Part shown: positions 25,730 to 35,112 of the stretch, one piece after another | How the letters are laid out: every line of letters starts with the position of its first letter | Numbering within the stretch: position 1 is the first letter of the stretch | Source: Leucobacter allii | GTDB taxonomy: Bacteria > Actinomycetota > Actinomycetes > Actinomycetales > Microbacteriaceae | Length of the DNA stretch: 64,000 nt | Direction: 5' to 3' | Assembly: GCF_022919155.1 (NCBI RefSeq) | Contig: NZ_CP095045.1 | Location: 3,472,001 to 3,536,000, forward strand | Notes under the pieces: generated by a model | Told to the model about the DNA's origin: nothing | Seen by the model: only the letters and a program-made list of their open reading frames with translations | Databases searched by the model: none | Position numbers and translations under genes: made by a program

Positions 25730-27724
25730 ATGACCGACGCAGCTCCCGCCACGACCGCCTCAGGCATCGACCTCGCAGAACTCGACCCGGGCATCCGTCC
25801 GCAGGACGACCTCTTCCGCCACGTCAACGGCCGGTGGATCGCCCGGACGGAGATCCCCTCGGACAAGGCGCGCTACGGCTCCTTCGCGGTCCTCGCCGAG
25901 AACGCCGAAGAGGCCGTCCGCGACATCATCACCGGCACGCCGACCCCGGCGCCCGGGCTCGTGGAGGGCGGCGCGGAGGCGGAGCCCGACAAGGTCGCCG
26001 CGCTCTACGCGAGCTTCATGGACGTCGAGCGCGTCGACGCGCTCGGGGCCGCGCCGATCCAGTCCGATCTCGCGCGGGCGCTCGCCGTCTCCTCCGTCGA
26101 GGACGTCGTGATGCTCACGGGCGAGCTGGAGCATCGCGGCCTCGGCGGCTTCTTCGGCATGTTCGTCGACAACGACCCCGGCGATCCCGCGCGCTACATC
26201 GTCTTCGTCATGCAGGGCGGGATCGGGCTGCCCGACGAGTCCTACTACCGGGAGGAGCAGTTCGCCGAGGTGCGCGAGCAGTACCGCGCGCACATCGCGC
26301 GCATGCTCGGCCTCGTCGGACTCGGCGGCGCCGAGGAGCTCGCCGAGCTCGCTTACGGGCTCGAGCGCCGCATCGCCGCCAGCCACTGGGACAAGGTCGC
26401 CAGCCGCGACATCCAGAAGCTCTACAATCTCCGCGACTTCGCGGGGCTGCAGGAGCTCACCCCGAAGCTCGACTGGCGCGCCTACCTCGGCACCATGGGC
26501 GCGCCGGAGGACGCCTTCGCCGAGGTCGTCGCCGCGCAGCCCGAGGCGCTCACCGGCCTCTCCGAGCTGCTCGTCGAGGGCGAGCTCGAGGCGTGGCGCG
26601 CCTGGCTCGTCTGGTCGATCGTGCGCTCGTCGGCGGCGCTCCTCTCCCAGGAGATCTCGCGCGCGAACTTCGACTTCTACGGCACCGCGCTCACCGGGGC
26701 GCCCGAGCAGCGCGACCGCTGGCGCCGCGGCGTCTCCTTCGTGGAGGGGGCGATGGGCGAGGCCGTCGGCCGCATCTACGTCGAGCGGCACTTCGACGAG
26801 CGGGCGAAGGCCTCGATGGATGCGCTCGTCGGACACCTCATCGAGGCGTACCGGGACTCGATCCGCGGGCTCGAGTGGATGGGGCCGGAGACCCGCCGCC
26901 GGGCACTCGACAAGCTCGATCGCTTCACCCCCAAGATCGGCTACCCGGCGAAGTGGCGCGACTACGGCGCCCTCGCCGTCGACGCCGCGGATCTCGTGGG
27001 CAACTCCGAGCGGATCGCCGCGTTCGAGTTCGCGCGGGAGCTCGCCAAGATCGGCCGGCCCATCGACCGCGACGAGTGGTTCATGACCCCGCAGACCGTC
27101 AACGCGTACTACAACCCCGGTTTCAACGAGATCGTGTTCCCCGCGGCGATCCTGCAGCCGCCGTTCTTCGACGCCTCCTGGGACGCGGCGGTGAACTTCG
27201 GTGCGATCGGCGCGGTGATCGGTCACGAGATCGGCCACGGCTTCGACGACCAGGGCTCGCGCTACGACGGCGACGGACGCCTCACCGACTGGTGGACGGA
27301 GGAGGACCGCGCGGCGTTCGAGCGGCTCACCGGCGCCCTCATCGGGCAGTACAACGCCCTCTCGCCCGAGGGGGCCGAGGGGCAGAAGGTGAACGGCGAG
27401 CTCACGATCGGCGAGAACATCGGCGACCTCTCGGGCCTCGAGATCGCGTGGAAGGCCTACCTGCGGTCGCTCGACGGCGCCGAGCCCCCCGTCATCGACG
27501 GTCTGACGGGCGCCGAGCGCTTCTTCCTCGCCTGGGCGCAGGCCTGGCAGCAGAAGTCGCGGCCCGAGGAGACGGTGCGCCTCCTGACGATCGACCCGCA
27601 CTCGCCCAACGAGTTCCGCTGCAACCAGATCGTGCGCAACCTCGCCGCGTTCCACGCGGCCTACGAGACGCGGCCGGGCGATGCGCTCTGGCTCGAGCCC
27701 GAGGAGCGCGTCTCGATCTGGTGA
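25730..27724 (+). CDS. M13-family zinc metallopeptidase (PepO-like)
   Basis: This is a 664-residue neprilysin-type endopeptidase. The zinc site is VIGHEIGHGFDDQGS at about residue 500 (HExxH), the third ligand is in GENIGDLSGLEIAW, NAYYNPGFNEIVFPA is the substrate-binding N-A-Y-Y motif, and the C-terminal NEFRCNQIVRNL contributes a catalytic His/Arg region. There is no signal peptide, so it is cytoplasmic, as usual for actinobacterial PepO. The ATG lies six bases after TAGGCT, suggesting a leaderless mRNA. Confidence 0.92.
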   Translation: MTDAAPATTASGIDLAELDPGIRPQDDLFRHVNGRWIARTEIPSDKARYGSFAVLAENAEEAVRDIITGTPTPAPGLVEGGAEAEPDKVAALYASFMDVERVDALGAAPIQSDLARALAVSSVEDVVMLTGELEHRGLGGFFGMFVDNDPGDPARYIVFVMQGGIGLPDESYYREEQFAEVREQYRAHIARMLGLVGLGGAEELAELAYGLERRIAASHWDKVASRDIQKLYNLRDFAGLQELTPKLDWRAYLGTMGAPEDAFAEVVAAQPEALTGLSELLVEGELEAWRAWLVWSIVRSSAALLSQEISRANFDFYGTALTGAPEQRDRWRRGVSFVEGAMGEAVGRIYVERHFDERAKASMDALVGHLIEAYRDSIRGLEWMGPETRRRALDKLDRFTPKIGYPAKWRDYGALAVDAADLVGNSERIAAFEFARELAKIGRPIDRDEWFMTPQTVNAYYNPGFNEIVFPAAILQPPFFDASWDAAVNFGAIGAVIGHEIGHGFDDQGSRYDGDGRLTDWWTEEDRAAFERLTGALIGQYNALSPEGAEGQKVNGELTIGENIGDLSGLEIAWKAYLRSLDGAEPPVIDGLTGAERFFLAWAQAWQQKSRPEETVRLLTIDPHSPNEFRCNQIVRNLAAFHAAYETRPGDALWLEPEERVSIW

Positions 27725-27810
27725 GCGTGGCCGCGGCGACCGGACCGCGTCGGGACCGGGCCGCGTCGGGGAGCCGGCGGGCGGGGATCGGCGCAGCGCG
27801 GTGCCGCGGC

Positions 27811-28716
27811 TCAGACGTCGTCCGGGCGCCGCGTCCCGCGCCGCCCGGTTCGGCCGGCCCGTTCCGACCGGCCGGCTCCCCGCCCCAGGCGCGGCGTCCC
27901 GAGGGTGCGCGGCGTCCGCCGGGGGCGCTCCGTGCGCTCGGCCAGCTCCGCCGGCAGCGCGTGCGGCGGCGGCCCGAACGCGGTGCGCGAGCGGGCGACG
28001 ACCCGCCGCGCGAGCAGGTGATTGCCGGTGCCGCCGATGACGGCGCCGATGCCGTAGGGGAGCGCCTTGCCGATCACCGAGGCGCTGCCGGCACTCGCGG
28101 CGCGGCGCAGCAGGGCTCCTTTCAGACGATCGACGAGCGGCCCGACGAGCTGCCGCGGCAGCGTCGTGCTCACGAGCTCGCCCCAGAACGCGGCGCGGCC
28201 CCCGCCGCCCGTGGCCTGCCCGGTGACCTGCCGCAGCAGGAGGAGCCCCTCGTCGCCGAGGAGCAGGGTGAGTACGAGGATGCGCGCGCGATCCGGGTCC
28301 GCGATCGAGATGCCGTGGAGCTCCGCGAGCGACTGGGCGTAGAGCGCCGTCGCCTCCAGGAACCCCACGGTCTCGGCGCTCGTGAGCGCCAGTGCCGAGA
28401 CCGTGCCGACGCCGGGCACCGCGGCCACGGCGCCCACGGCGGCGCCGCCGGCGGTGACGGCCGCGAGGTAGCGGGCCTCGAGCGCGCGGACCAGGCGCGC
28501 GGGCGGGGCCTGGGGATGCCGGGACCGGATCTGCCGCAGGTGCGCGAGCACGACGGGGCGCTGCATCCCGAGCACGCGGTCGACGGCCCGGTCGAGGAGG
28601 TGCTCGGGCCGCGCGGGCGATGCGGTGCTCGTCGCCCCGGCCGCCGCGGTCGGCTCGAGCGGTGCGGGGTGGAGCGGCTCGGGCTGGGAGAGCGCGGGCG
28701 CGTCGTTCTGCGGCAT
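27811..28716 (-). CDS. Hypothetical protein, possibly EcsC-like
   Basis: This is a 301-residue protein. After a Pro/Ala-rich N-terminus it has an amphipathic, Gly/Ala-rich central region (AAVTAGGAAVGAVAAVPGVGTVSAL; LPYGIGAVIGGTGNHLLARRVV) that resembles EcsC-family membrane-associated proteins. The C-terminus is highly basic (TERPRRTPRTLGTPRLGRG). The family call is tentative. The ATG is seven bases after TACGCT on this strand. Confidence 0.55.
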   Translation of the reverse strand: MPQNDAPALSQPEPLHPAPLEPTAAAGATSTASPARPEHLLDRAVDRVLGMQRPVVLAHLRQIRSRHPQAPPARLVRALEARYLAAVTAGGAAVGAVAAVPGVGTVSALALTSAETVGFLEATALYAQSLAELHGISIADPDRARILVLTLLLGDEGLLLLRQVTGQATGGGGRAAFWGELVSTTLPRQLVGPLVDRLKGALLRRAASAGSASVIGKALPYGIGAVIGGTGNHLLARRVVARSRTAFGPPPHALPAELAERTERPRRTPRTLGTPRLGRGAGRSERAGRTGRRGTRRPDDV

Positions 28717-28823
28717 ACCCGGCAGCGTAGGCCGCGGCGCTGAGCGTTCGCCCGGGTGCGAGCCCCGGGGCGCCGCGGGGTTGCGGAGACCCGCAGCCCC
28801 GCGGCACCCGTCGTCGGGCGGGG

Positions 28824-29489
28824 TCAGGTTCCCGGCGTCTGCCCGGTGTAGAAGCCGAAGGTGGCGTCGGCCGCGCGGGCGGCCGCGTCGGCATCGCCGC
28901 CGGCGGCGACGTGCGCGGCGCCCCACCCGTCGGCGGCCCCGCGGTAGAAGGCCAGCCCTTCCTCGGTCACGGCCCAGGCCTCGGCCTCCTCGGGGGACAG
29001 GGCGCCGGCGACCGCGCCGAGGTGCAACGAGAGCCCGAGCAGCCCGCCGTCCCAGCCGACGCCGGTCGCGCCCGGCCCGAAGGTCTCCCACATCTCGGCG
29101 GGGACGTCGGCGACGCGCGCGGCGTGCTCGAGCTCGAAGCGCGTGCGATCCGGGCCCTCGGCGGCGAGCCGCACCGTCACCCAGCTCGTGCCGCCGCCGA
29201 ACTCCCAGCTCACCCGGTACTCGGCCGCGCCGTCGGCCGGGGGTGCGCAGGCGAGGATCTCGCCGCCCGCGTTGCCGGTGAGCTGGTAGCGCCCGCCGAG
29301 GCGGAGGTCGCCGGAGATCGGCAGGAACCAGCGGGGGATGCGTTCGGCGCTCGTCGCGGCGTCCCACACCTCGTCGATCCCCGCGGGGTACTCCTGCACG
29401 AGCGTCTGGATGCGCGTCTCCGCGCCGTCCCGCTCCTCGGTGCGCAGCGCGCGCGTGACCGCTGCGATCTGCTTCGTGACGTCGACCAT
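28824..29489 (-). CDS. SRPBCC/AHSA1-like protein
   Basis: This is a 221-residue START-fold protein: RTLVQEYPAGIDEVWDAAT, IPRWFLPISGDLRLGGRYQL and FELEHAARV are characteristic of the activator-of-Hsp90 homologue family. It starts with an ATG overlapping the stop of the ArsR gene (TAATG). ArsR-SRPBCC pairs are common in actinobacteria; the ligand or reaction is unknown. Confidence 0.85.
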   Translation of the reverse strand: MVDVTKQIAAVTRALRTEERDGAETRIQTLVQEYPAGIDEVWDAATSAERIPRWFLPISGDLRLGGRYQLTGNAGGEILACAPPADGAAEYRVSWEFGGGTSWVTVRLAAEGPDRTRFELEHAARVADVPAEMWETFGPGATGVGWDGGLLGLSLHLGAVAGALSPEEAEAWAVTEEGLAFYRGAADGWGAAHVAAGGDADAAARAADATFGFYTGQTPGT

Positions 29490-29944
29490 TATCTCTCCTT
29501 GCTCTCGGGGTGGTGCTCGGTGCCCGCCGTGCGCGGTCGCATGCCGTCCCCGGCGTCCGCGTCCCGGGGGCGTGCGAGCTCGGTGTCCGCGTCCGCCGGC
29601 TCCGCTTCCGCGGCGGTCAGGCGCCGCTGCCGCGCCCCGCGCGCGAGCTCCGTGCCGAGCGCCGCGAGCGGTCCGCGCCAGAAGCGCTCGAAGGGGCTCA
29701 GCCATTCGCTCGCCGCCTGCGGCCCCCGCGGGTCGACGGCGTAGAGCCGCCTGGCGCCCTCGGGGCGCACGGTCATGAAGCCGTTCTCCCGCAGGACGCG
29801 CAGATGCTGCGACACTGCGGGCTGGCTGATCCCGAACTCCGAGGCGATGGCGTCGGCGATCGCCCCCGCCGGGACCTCGTCCCCCGCGACGAGCTCGAGG
29901 ATGCGCCGGCGGACCGGGTCTCCGAGGACGTCGAGGGCGTGCAT
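29489..29944 (-). CDS. ArsR-family transcription regulator
   Basis: This is a 151-residue winged-HTH regulator: MHALDVLGDPVRRRILELVAG, SEFGISQPAVSQHLRVLRENGFM and VRPEGARRLYAVD are typical of ArsR. There are no metal-binding Cys clusters, so it probably senses something other than metal. The C-terminal 50 residues are long and polar. The ATG at 29944 is chosen because the promoter predicts transcription to begin there; an in-frame ATG at 29959 is the alternative. It co-transcribes with the SRPBCC gene. Confidence 0.82.
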   Translation of the reverse strand: MHALDVLGDPVRRRILELVAGDEVPAGAIADAIASEFGISQPAVSQHLRVLRENGFMTVRPEGARRLYAVDPRGPQAASEWLSPFERFWRGPLAALGTELARGARQRRLTAAEAEPADADTELARPRDADAGDGMRPRTAGTEHHPESKER

Positions 29945-29950
29945 GCGCCC

Positions 29951-29979
29951 AGTATTCATCCTGAGCTTATATAAGTCAA
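29951..29979 (-). promoter_or_regulatory. Promoter of the ArsR gene with overlapping palindromic operator
   Basis: On the minus strand the -35 TTGACT (29974-29979) and -10 AATACT (29951-29956) are 17 bp apart. The perfect palindrome CTTATATAAG (29966-29975) overlaps the -35 and the spacer. The start site is predicted at or next to the ATG at 29944. The layout fits autorepression by the ArsR protein. Confidence 0.65.
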
Positions 29980-30072
29980 GGATGAAATGATGGTGCGCGC
30001 CTCTCGCGGGAGCGCCGGCCGTCCCGTCCCGTCCCGAGCGGTCCCGTCCCGAGCGGTCCCGTCCCGAGTCGG

Positions 30073-31011
30073 CTATGCGGCGGCGGGATGCGCCCCGCAG
30101 GCGGAGGAGGCATGCGCGTCGCACACGGCGTAGCGCGCGCGGCAGCCGGGTTCCGGGCAGTCGGCGAGGCGCTTCGATCCGGTGCCGCACGCGCGGCAGC
30201 GTCCGAGGACCGCGGCCCCGGGGGCGAAGTCGATCGACTCGCGTCCGTCGAACACGGCGAGCGAGCCCTCCCACAGGCCGTCGTTCCCGTAGGCCTCGCC
30301 GTACGTCACGATGCCGCCGTCGAGCTGGTAGACCTCGGCGAAGCCGCGCTTGCGCATCGCGGCGGAGAGGATCTCGCAGCGGATCCCGCCCGTGCAGTAC
30401 GTGACGACGGGGCGCTGCTTCAGCTCGTCGTACGCTCCGCTCTCGAGCTGCGCCACGAAGTCGTGGGTCGTCGACGTCTCGGGCACGACGGCGCCGGTGA
30501 AGCGGCCGATCTCCGCCTCCCAGGCGTTCCGCCCGTCGAAGAACACGACGTCGTCCCCGCGCTCGGCGACGAGCGCGTGCACGGCCTCGGGTGAGAGCGG
30601 CACGCCGCCGCCGACGACGCCCTCGCCCGAGACCTCCGTCTCCTCGGGGATGCCGAAGGCCACGAGCTCGTCGCGCACCTTGACGCTGAGCCTCGGGAAG
30701 TCGGCGCTGCGCCGCCACGGGACGCTGCGATCCGCGCCGCGCAGCAGCTGCGGCTCCGTCTCGGCATAGCCGCTGCCGTCGCTCCACTTCGCCTCGAGCC
30801 CGGCGAAAGGGGCGTAGCCGCGCGTGCGCCTGAGGTACTGCTTGCACGCGTCGATCTCGCCGCCGACGGTCCCGTTGATGCCGTGCCGCGAGACGATGAT
30901 CCGTCCGCGCAGCCCGAGCGACGCGCACAGCTCGTGCTGCCAGAGCCGCACGGCCTCGGGGTCGGCGACGGGCGCGAACACGTAGTACAGCAGGATCTTG
31001 GGGTCGCTCAC
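30073..31011 (-). CDS. trhO: tRNA uridine-34 hydroxylase TrhO (rhodanese family)
   Basis: This is a 312-residue enzyme of oxygen-dependent 5-hydroxyuridine formation at tRNA position 34. The N-terminal TrhO domain ([31 protein letters not shown]) precedes a rhodanese domain with catalytic C206 in [10 protein letters not shown] and [11 protein letters not shown]. The C-terminus carries a Cys-rich CRACG...CPEPGC...[12 protein letters not shown] segment that probably binds zinc. The start is a GTG six bases after TACGAT, suggesting a leaderless mRNA. It is divergent from the MerR gene. Confidence 0.88.
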   Translation of the reverse strand: MSDPKILLYYVFAPVADPEAVRLWQHELCASLGLRGRIIVSRHGINGTVGGEIDACKQYLRRTRGYAPFAGLEAKWSDGSGYAETEPQLLRGADRSVPWRRSADFPRLSVKVRDELVAFGIPEETEVSGEGVVGGGVPLSPEAVHALVAERGDDVVFFDGRNAWEAEIGRFTGAVVPETSTTHDFVAQLESGAYDELKQRPVVTYCTGGIRCEILSAAMRKRGFAEVYQLDGGIVTYGEAYGNDGLWEGSLAVFDGRESIDFAPGAAVLGRCRACGTGSKRLADCPEPGCRARYAVCDAHASSACGAHPAAA

Positions 31012-31033
31012 CCGACCATCGTACGCGCGCCCC

Positions 31034-31064
31034 TTGACATTGACGCGACGTCAAGATCTACCGT
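31034..31064 (+). promoter_or_regulatory. MerR-type promoter with long spacer and operator
   Basis: TTGACA (31034-31039) and TACCGT (31059-31064) are separated by 19 bp, the over-long spacing that MerR-family regulators act on. The spacer holds the inverted repeat TTGACG-CGA-CGTCAA (31040-31054). Its position upstream of the MerR gene suggests autoactivation. Confidence 0.7.
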
Positions 31065-31140
31065 GGAGCAGGTCCGCGAACGTCGCGGACGCCGTCCCGG
31101 GCGCGAGACGCCCCGGGCGCGAGGCGGAGCGGAGACGCGC

Positions 31141-31968
31141 ATGGAGCACTCGATCCAGGAGGTGGCGCGCGCCGCCGGTACGACGTCGCGCACGCTGCGG
31201 CACTACGACCGCGTCGGCCTCCTCGCCCCCGCGAGGATCGGCGCGAACGGCTACCGCTACTACGACGAGAGCGGGCTCGTGCGCCTGCAGCGCATCCTGC
31301 TGCTGCGCGAGCTCGGCCTCGGGCTCGAGGCCATCGGGCAGGTGCTCGACGCGCAGGACGCGCAGGCGGGCGCGGCGGACCCCGAGGCGGGATCCGACGC
31401 GGCGCAAGCGCGCATCCTGACCGCGCACCGGGAGCTGCTCGAACGCGAGCGGGAGCGGATCGTCGCGCAGATCGGCGCGGTCGAGCGCACGATCGCGGCG
31501 CTGGGGGCGGCCACGGCAGGCACGGGAGGAAGGAATCTCATGGCCGAGAACATGTTCGCAGGATTCGATCACACGCAGTACCGGGATGAGGTGGAGGAGC
31601 GCTGGGGCTCGGAGGCCTACGGCCGCGGCGACCGCTGGTGGCGAGGGCTCTCGGAACCCGAGCGCGCCGACTGGCAGGCGCGCAGCGCGCGGCTGGCCGA
31701 GGACTGGCGGGCCGCGGCGGAGCAGGGCGAGGATCCGGCGTCGGACGCCGCGCAGGACCTCGCCGCGCGGCACGCGGCATGGCTCTCCGGGGTGCCGGGC
31801 ACGCCGGCGGCGGCGCCCGGCGGCGACCTCGCCGGCTATCTCCTCGGACTCGGGGAGATGTACGTCGCCGACGAGCGCTTCGCGGTCCACTACGGCGGCA
31901 CGACGGGCGCCGCGTTCGTGCGCGACGCGCTCGCGGTCTACGTCGAGCGGCTCGGCGCGCCGGAATGA
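31141..31968 (+). CDS. MerR-family regulator with TipAS ligand domain
   Basis: The protein has 275 residues. The N-terminal MerR HTH is SIQEVARAAGTTSRTLRHYDRVGLLAP, with the wing GYRYYDESGLVRLQRILLLRELG, followed by a dimerisation coiled coil (about 75-125). The C-terminal TipAS-type domain (about 140-275: FAGFDHTQYRDEVEERWG, LGEMYVADERFAVHYGG) binds thiopeptide-like or other hydrophobic ligands in relatives. It is probably autoregulated from the 19-bp-spacer promoter upstream. Confidence 0.88.
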   Translation: MEHSIQEVARAAGTTSRTLRHYDRVGLLAPARIGANGYRYYDESGLVRLQRILLLRELGLGLEAIGQVLDAQDAQAGAADPEAGSDAAQARILTAHRELLERERERIVAQIGAVERTIAALGAATAGTGGRNLMAENMFAGFDHTQYRDEVEERWGSEAYGRGDRWWRGLSEPERADWQARSARLAEDWRAAAEQGEDPASDAAQDLAARHAAWLSGVPGTPAAAPGGDLAGYLLGLGEMYVADERFAVHYGGTTGAAFVRDALAVYVERLGAPE

Positions 31969-31974
31969 GTCCCG

Positions 31975-32008
31975 CTGAGCGCCCCGCGGCCCACCGCGGG
32001 GCGCTCAG
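31975..32008. terminator. Strong bidirectional hairpin between MerR and FadR genes
   Basis: CTGAGCGCCCCGCGG (31975-31989) and CCGCGGGGCGCTCAG (31994-32008) form a perfect 15-bp GC-rich stem with a CCCA loop. The right arm contains the stop codon of the leftward FadR-type gene. Confidence 0.75.
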
Positions 32009-32799
32009 CCCGCGGTGACGTTCTCGCCGCGCTGCGCGCCGGCTTCGACGGCGTCGTCGATGCGCTGCTGCTGCTCGGGCGTCCGGGCGAGCGGCGGCAC
32101 GACCTCGTGCTGGTCGTTGACGATGACGACGTCGTGGTCCACGTGGTCGACCATGGCGTGCACGGTGTCGATGAAGTCGCGCCGGCGGATCGCGTCGAGC
32201 ACCCGCGCGTGGTCGCGTTCCATCTCCGTCGCCGTGGCGACGTTCGCCAGCCGCCCGCGATGCTCGGGGGTGCGCAGCTGGTCGTTGATGCCCGCGTAGA
32301 GCGAGGCCAGCAGGCGGTTCTTCGCCGCGTCGAACACGAGACGGTGGAACTTGCTGTCGAAGGCCGTGTCCTCGCCGCCGGCGAAGCCGAGCACGGGGCA
32401 GCGGGTGCAGCCCATCTCGTCCTCCGCAGCCTGCTCGAGCGCGGCGAGATCGTCATCGCTGCGGTGCAGGGCGGCCTGCTGCGCCGCCTCGATCTCGAGG
32501 GCGCGACGGTAGCTGAGGATCTCCTCGAGGGTGAAGTCGCTGAGGAACTCGTTGAGCAGCGTGCTCGTGGGCGCGGCGGAGCGGACGAAGGTGCCGCGGC
32601 CGGGCAGCGTCTCGAGCATGCCGATGCTCGCGAGCGAGCGGACCGCCTCGCGGACCGTCGAACGGCCGACGCCCGTCTGCTCCGCGAGCTCGGGCTCGAT
32701 CGGAATGCGGCTGCCGACGGCCCATTCGCCCGTCGTGATCTTGCGGCGCAGGTAGGCGAGGGTCGCGCGAGCGCGATCCGATCCAGTCGTCACAGCCAT
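32005..32799 (-). CDS. FadR/GntR-family transcription regulator
   Basis: The protein has 264 residues. The winged HTH is ATLAYLRRKITTGEWAVG...AEQTGVGRSTVREAVRSLASIGML with wing LPGRGTFV, and an FCD domain carries Asp/His ligands in FDSKFHRLVFDAA, MERDHARVLDAI and MVDHVDHDV. A CTRC pair in the middle (about residue 130) is unusual for the family and might bind metal. The upstream neighbour on the same strand is an MFS transporter that it may regulate. Confidence 0.85.
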   Translation of the reverse strand: MAVTTGSDRARATLAYLRRKITTGEWAVGSRIPIEPELAEQTGVGRSTVREAVRSLASIGMLETLPGRGTFVRSAAPTSTLLNEFLSDFTLEEILSYRRALEIEAAQQAALHRSDDDLAALEQAAEDEMGCTRCPVLGFAGGEDTAFDSKFHRLVFDAAKNRLLASLYAGINDQLRTPEHRGRLANVATATEMERDHARVLDAIRRRDFIDTVHAMVDHVDHDVVIVNDQHEVVPPLARTPEQQQRIDDAVEAGAQRGENVTAG

Positions 32800-32903
32800 G
32801 ATCACTTCGCTTTCATCCGCGTGGCGGCTCCCGGGGCCGAGATCCCCAGTATACCGAGGCGACCCGCGCGCGCCCCGGACCGCCGCGGCCGACCGGGGAC
32901 GCG

Positions 32904-34259
32904 TCACGCGCCCGCGTCGGCAGCCCGTCGCCAGCCCGCGTCGGCAGCGCGTCGCGAGCGGACCCACAGCAGCACGGGGATCAGGGCGAGCGCCAGCAGC
33001 CCGCCGCCCCAGGAGAGCGCCTGATACCCGCCCGCGTGCATCACCACGCCGGACATGACCCCGCTCCCCGCGCCGGACAGCGCGATGAGCACGTCGATCG
33101 TGCCCTGGGTGCGCGGGCGGTTCGCCGGAACGGTCGCGTCCACGACGAGCGCGGTGCCGGCCACGAGCCCGAAGTTCCAGCCGAGCCCGAGCAGCACGAG
33201 GGCGAGGATGAGGAGCCCGAGGGAGTCCCCCGGCGCCAGGGCGGCGAGCACGCCGGCGAGGAGCAGGGTGACGCCGGAGGCGATGACCATCGGCGTGCGG
33301 CCGAGCCGGTCGACGAGGATGCCGGTGACGAGGGACGGCAGCCACATCGCGCCGATGTGCATGCCGATCACGAGGCCGATCGCGCCGACCCCGTGATGAT
33401 GGGCGTGCATGTGGACCGGCGTCATGGTCATGATGGCGACCATGACGATCTGGGTGAGCACCATGACGGCCGCGCCGAGGTACGCGCCGATCCCGGCCCG
33501 CGGCAGTGCGCCGCCGGGAGCCGGGGTCGCCGGCCGCCCGGCCGCGTCCGGGGACTCCGGCTCTCCTGCGGCTGCGGTCTCCCGTGCGGCTGCGGTCTCC
33601 CCTGCGGCCGCGATGCGGCGTGCGAGGAGGAACGGGTCGGGGCGCAGCAGCGCGAAGAGGACCGCGCCCGCCGCGGTGTAGGCGGCGGCCGCGAGCATGA
33701 AGGGGCCGGCGAGAGCGGGGATGCCGAGTTCCTCGGCGAAGCCGCCCATCGGCTCGACGAGGTTCGGCCCGGCCACGGCGCCGACGGTCGTCGCGACCAT
33801 CGCCATGCTCGTGCCGAAGCCGCGGCGGTCGGCGGGGGCGAGATCGGCTCCCGCGTACCGCGCCTGCAGGTTCGTCGCCGTCCCCGCGCCGTAGACGAAC
33901 AGCGAGAGGAAGAGCAGCGGCACGCTGCCGGCGATCGCGGCGACCACGACGCCGAGCGCCCCGACCCCGCCGGCGAGGAAGCCGAATGCGAGCCCGGTGC
34001 GCCGTCCGAAGCGCTGGGTGGAGCGGCCCACGAGGTAGGCGGCCGCCGCCGAGCCGAGCGTGAAGAGCCCGGTCGGCAGGCCCGCGAGGGCGTCCGAGCC
34101 GAGGAGGTCCTGCGCGAGCAGCGCTCCGACCGAGATGCCCGCGGCCAGGCCGGCGCCGCCGAGGATCTGGCTGGCGATCACGACACCCAGGGTGCGCCGA
34201 TGGATCCGCGCCGTCTCCGCTGCGGTGATGCCGCTTGCGTCCGTATTCCGATGGTCCAT
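32904..34259 (-). CDS. MFS transporter
   Basis: This is a 451-residue, 12-helix facilitator. SQILGGAGLAAGISVGALLAQDLLG, VGRSTQRFGRRTGLAFGF (loop 2-3 motif), a Pro/Ala-rich central loop with short repeats (AAAGETAAARETAAAGE) and GILVDRLGRTPMVIASG are visible. The MTPVHMHAHHHGVG segment in the second half is His-rich and might bind metal or be a loop peculiarity. It resembles drug or riboflavin-analogue exporters; the substrate is unknown. Confidence 0.8.
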   Translation of the reverse strand: MDHRNTDASGITAAETARIHRRTLGVVIASQILGGAGLAAGISVGALLAQDLLGSDALAGLPTGLFTLGSAAAAYLVGRSTQRFGRRTGLAFGFLAGGVGALGVVVAAIAGSVPLLFLSLFVYGAGTATNLQARYAGADLAPADRRGFGTSMAMVATTVGAVAGPNLVEPMGGFAEELGIPALAGPFMLAAAAYTAAGAVLFALLRPDPFLLARRIAAAGETAAARETAAAGEPESPDAAGRPATPAPGGALPRAGIGAYLGAAVMVLTQIVMVAIMTMTPVHMHAHHHGVGAIGLVIGMHIGAMWLPSLVTGILVDRLGRTPMVIASGVTLLLAGVLAALAPGDSLGLLILALVLLGLGWNFGLVAGTALVVDATVPANRPRTQGTIDVLIALSGAGSGVMSGVVMHAGGYQALSWGGGLLALALIPVLLWVRSRRAADAGWRRAADAGA

Positions 34260-34398
34260 GGAATGGCACGGTAGCGGATCCCGGCACGCGACCGCGCACG
34301 CTGGCGGGGCGCCTGCGCGGCCCCTAAGCTGTGGAGCGGAGACGTGACCGCGGGAGCCGGTCACCGGGCGCGCGCCGCCCGACACGGCGCCGGAACGA

Positions 34399-34965
34399 AT
34401 GGATCGAGCGATGACGCAGACGCAGGGACGTGGAGCGATCAACCCGTACGCGGGGATGCGGGAGGTTCCCGGCTTCACGCTGACGAGCGCCGACATCCAG
34501 GACGGCGAGCCGCTGCCGGCCGAGCTCTACGCCGAGTACGCGGGCGGCGCGAACCGCTCCCCGCAGCTGAGCTGGTCGGGCTTCCCCGCCGAGACGAAGA
34601 GCTTCGCCGTGACCTGCTTCGATCCCGACGCGCCGACCGGTTCCGGCTTCTGGCACTGGTCCGTCGCGAACGTCCCGGGAGACGTCACCGAGCTGCCCGC
34701 CGGCGCCGGCGCCCTCGGCAGCGCGCTGCTGCCCGCGGGCACCATCACCATGCCGAACGAGAAGCGCGAGCCGGCGTTCACGGGAGCCGCTCCGCCCGAG
34801 GGCACCGGCGTGCACCACTACTGGTTCGTGGTCCACGCCCTCGATGTCGAGCGCATCGACGTCGACCCGCAGGCGACCCCCGCGGTGCAGGGCTTCCTCA
34901 TGCGCGACGCGGTGCTCGCGCGCGCCATCATCGTGGCGACCGGCGAGTTCGGCGGCGCCGCGTAG
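34399..34965 (+). CDS. YbhB/YbcL-type PEBP-family protein
   Basis: This is a 188-residue phosphatidylethanolamine-binding-protein-like protein. PQLSWSGFPAETKSFAVTCFDPDAPTGSGFWHWSVANVP carries the D-P-D-A-P and G-x-x-H-W ligand-pocket motifs, and GVHHYWFVVHALDVE completes the site. Bacterial members have no settled role. The initiator is the ATG at 34399 (GGAACGA upstream) or the one at 34411. Confidence 0.88.
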   Translation: MDRAMTQTQGRGAINPYAGMREVPGFTLTSADIQDGEPLPAELYAEYAGGANRSPQLSWSGFPAETKSFAVTCFDPDAPTGSGFWHWSVANVPGDVTELPAGAGALGSALLPAGTITMPNEKREPAFTGAAPPEGTGVHHYWFVVHALDVERIDVDPQATPAVQGFLMRDAVLARAIIVATGEFGGAA

Positions 34966-35112
34966 CGCAACGGCTCGATCACGAAGCCCGGCCCCGTTTG
35001 CGCGGAGCGGGGTGGCGCGGTCTACCATGCTGGAATCGGCGTTCTTCTCCGCCGATCCTTCCCGACCGCCGCGGCTCGGCCACGGCGGCCCCATCGTAAG
35101 GACCGATATCCC

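Noticed and set aside
35035-35056. Hairpin ATCGGCG/CGCCGAT in the leader of the TrpX-type operon, considered as a tryptophan attenuator
   Set aside because: No leader peptide with Trp codons and no U-tract or alternative stem. A short frame through it has no regulatory features.
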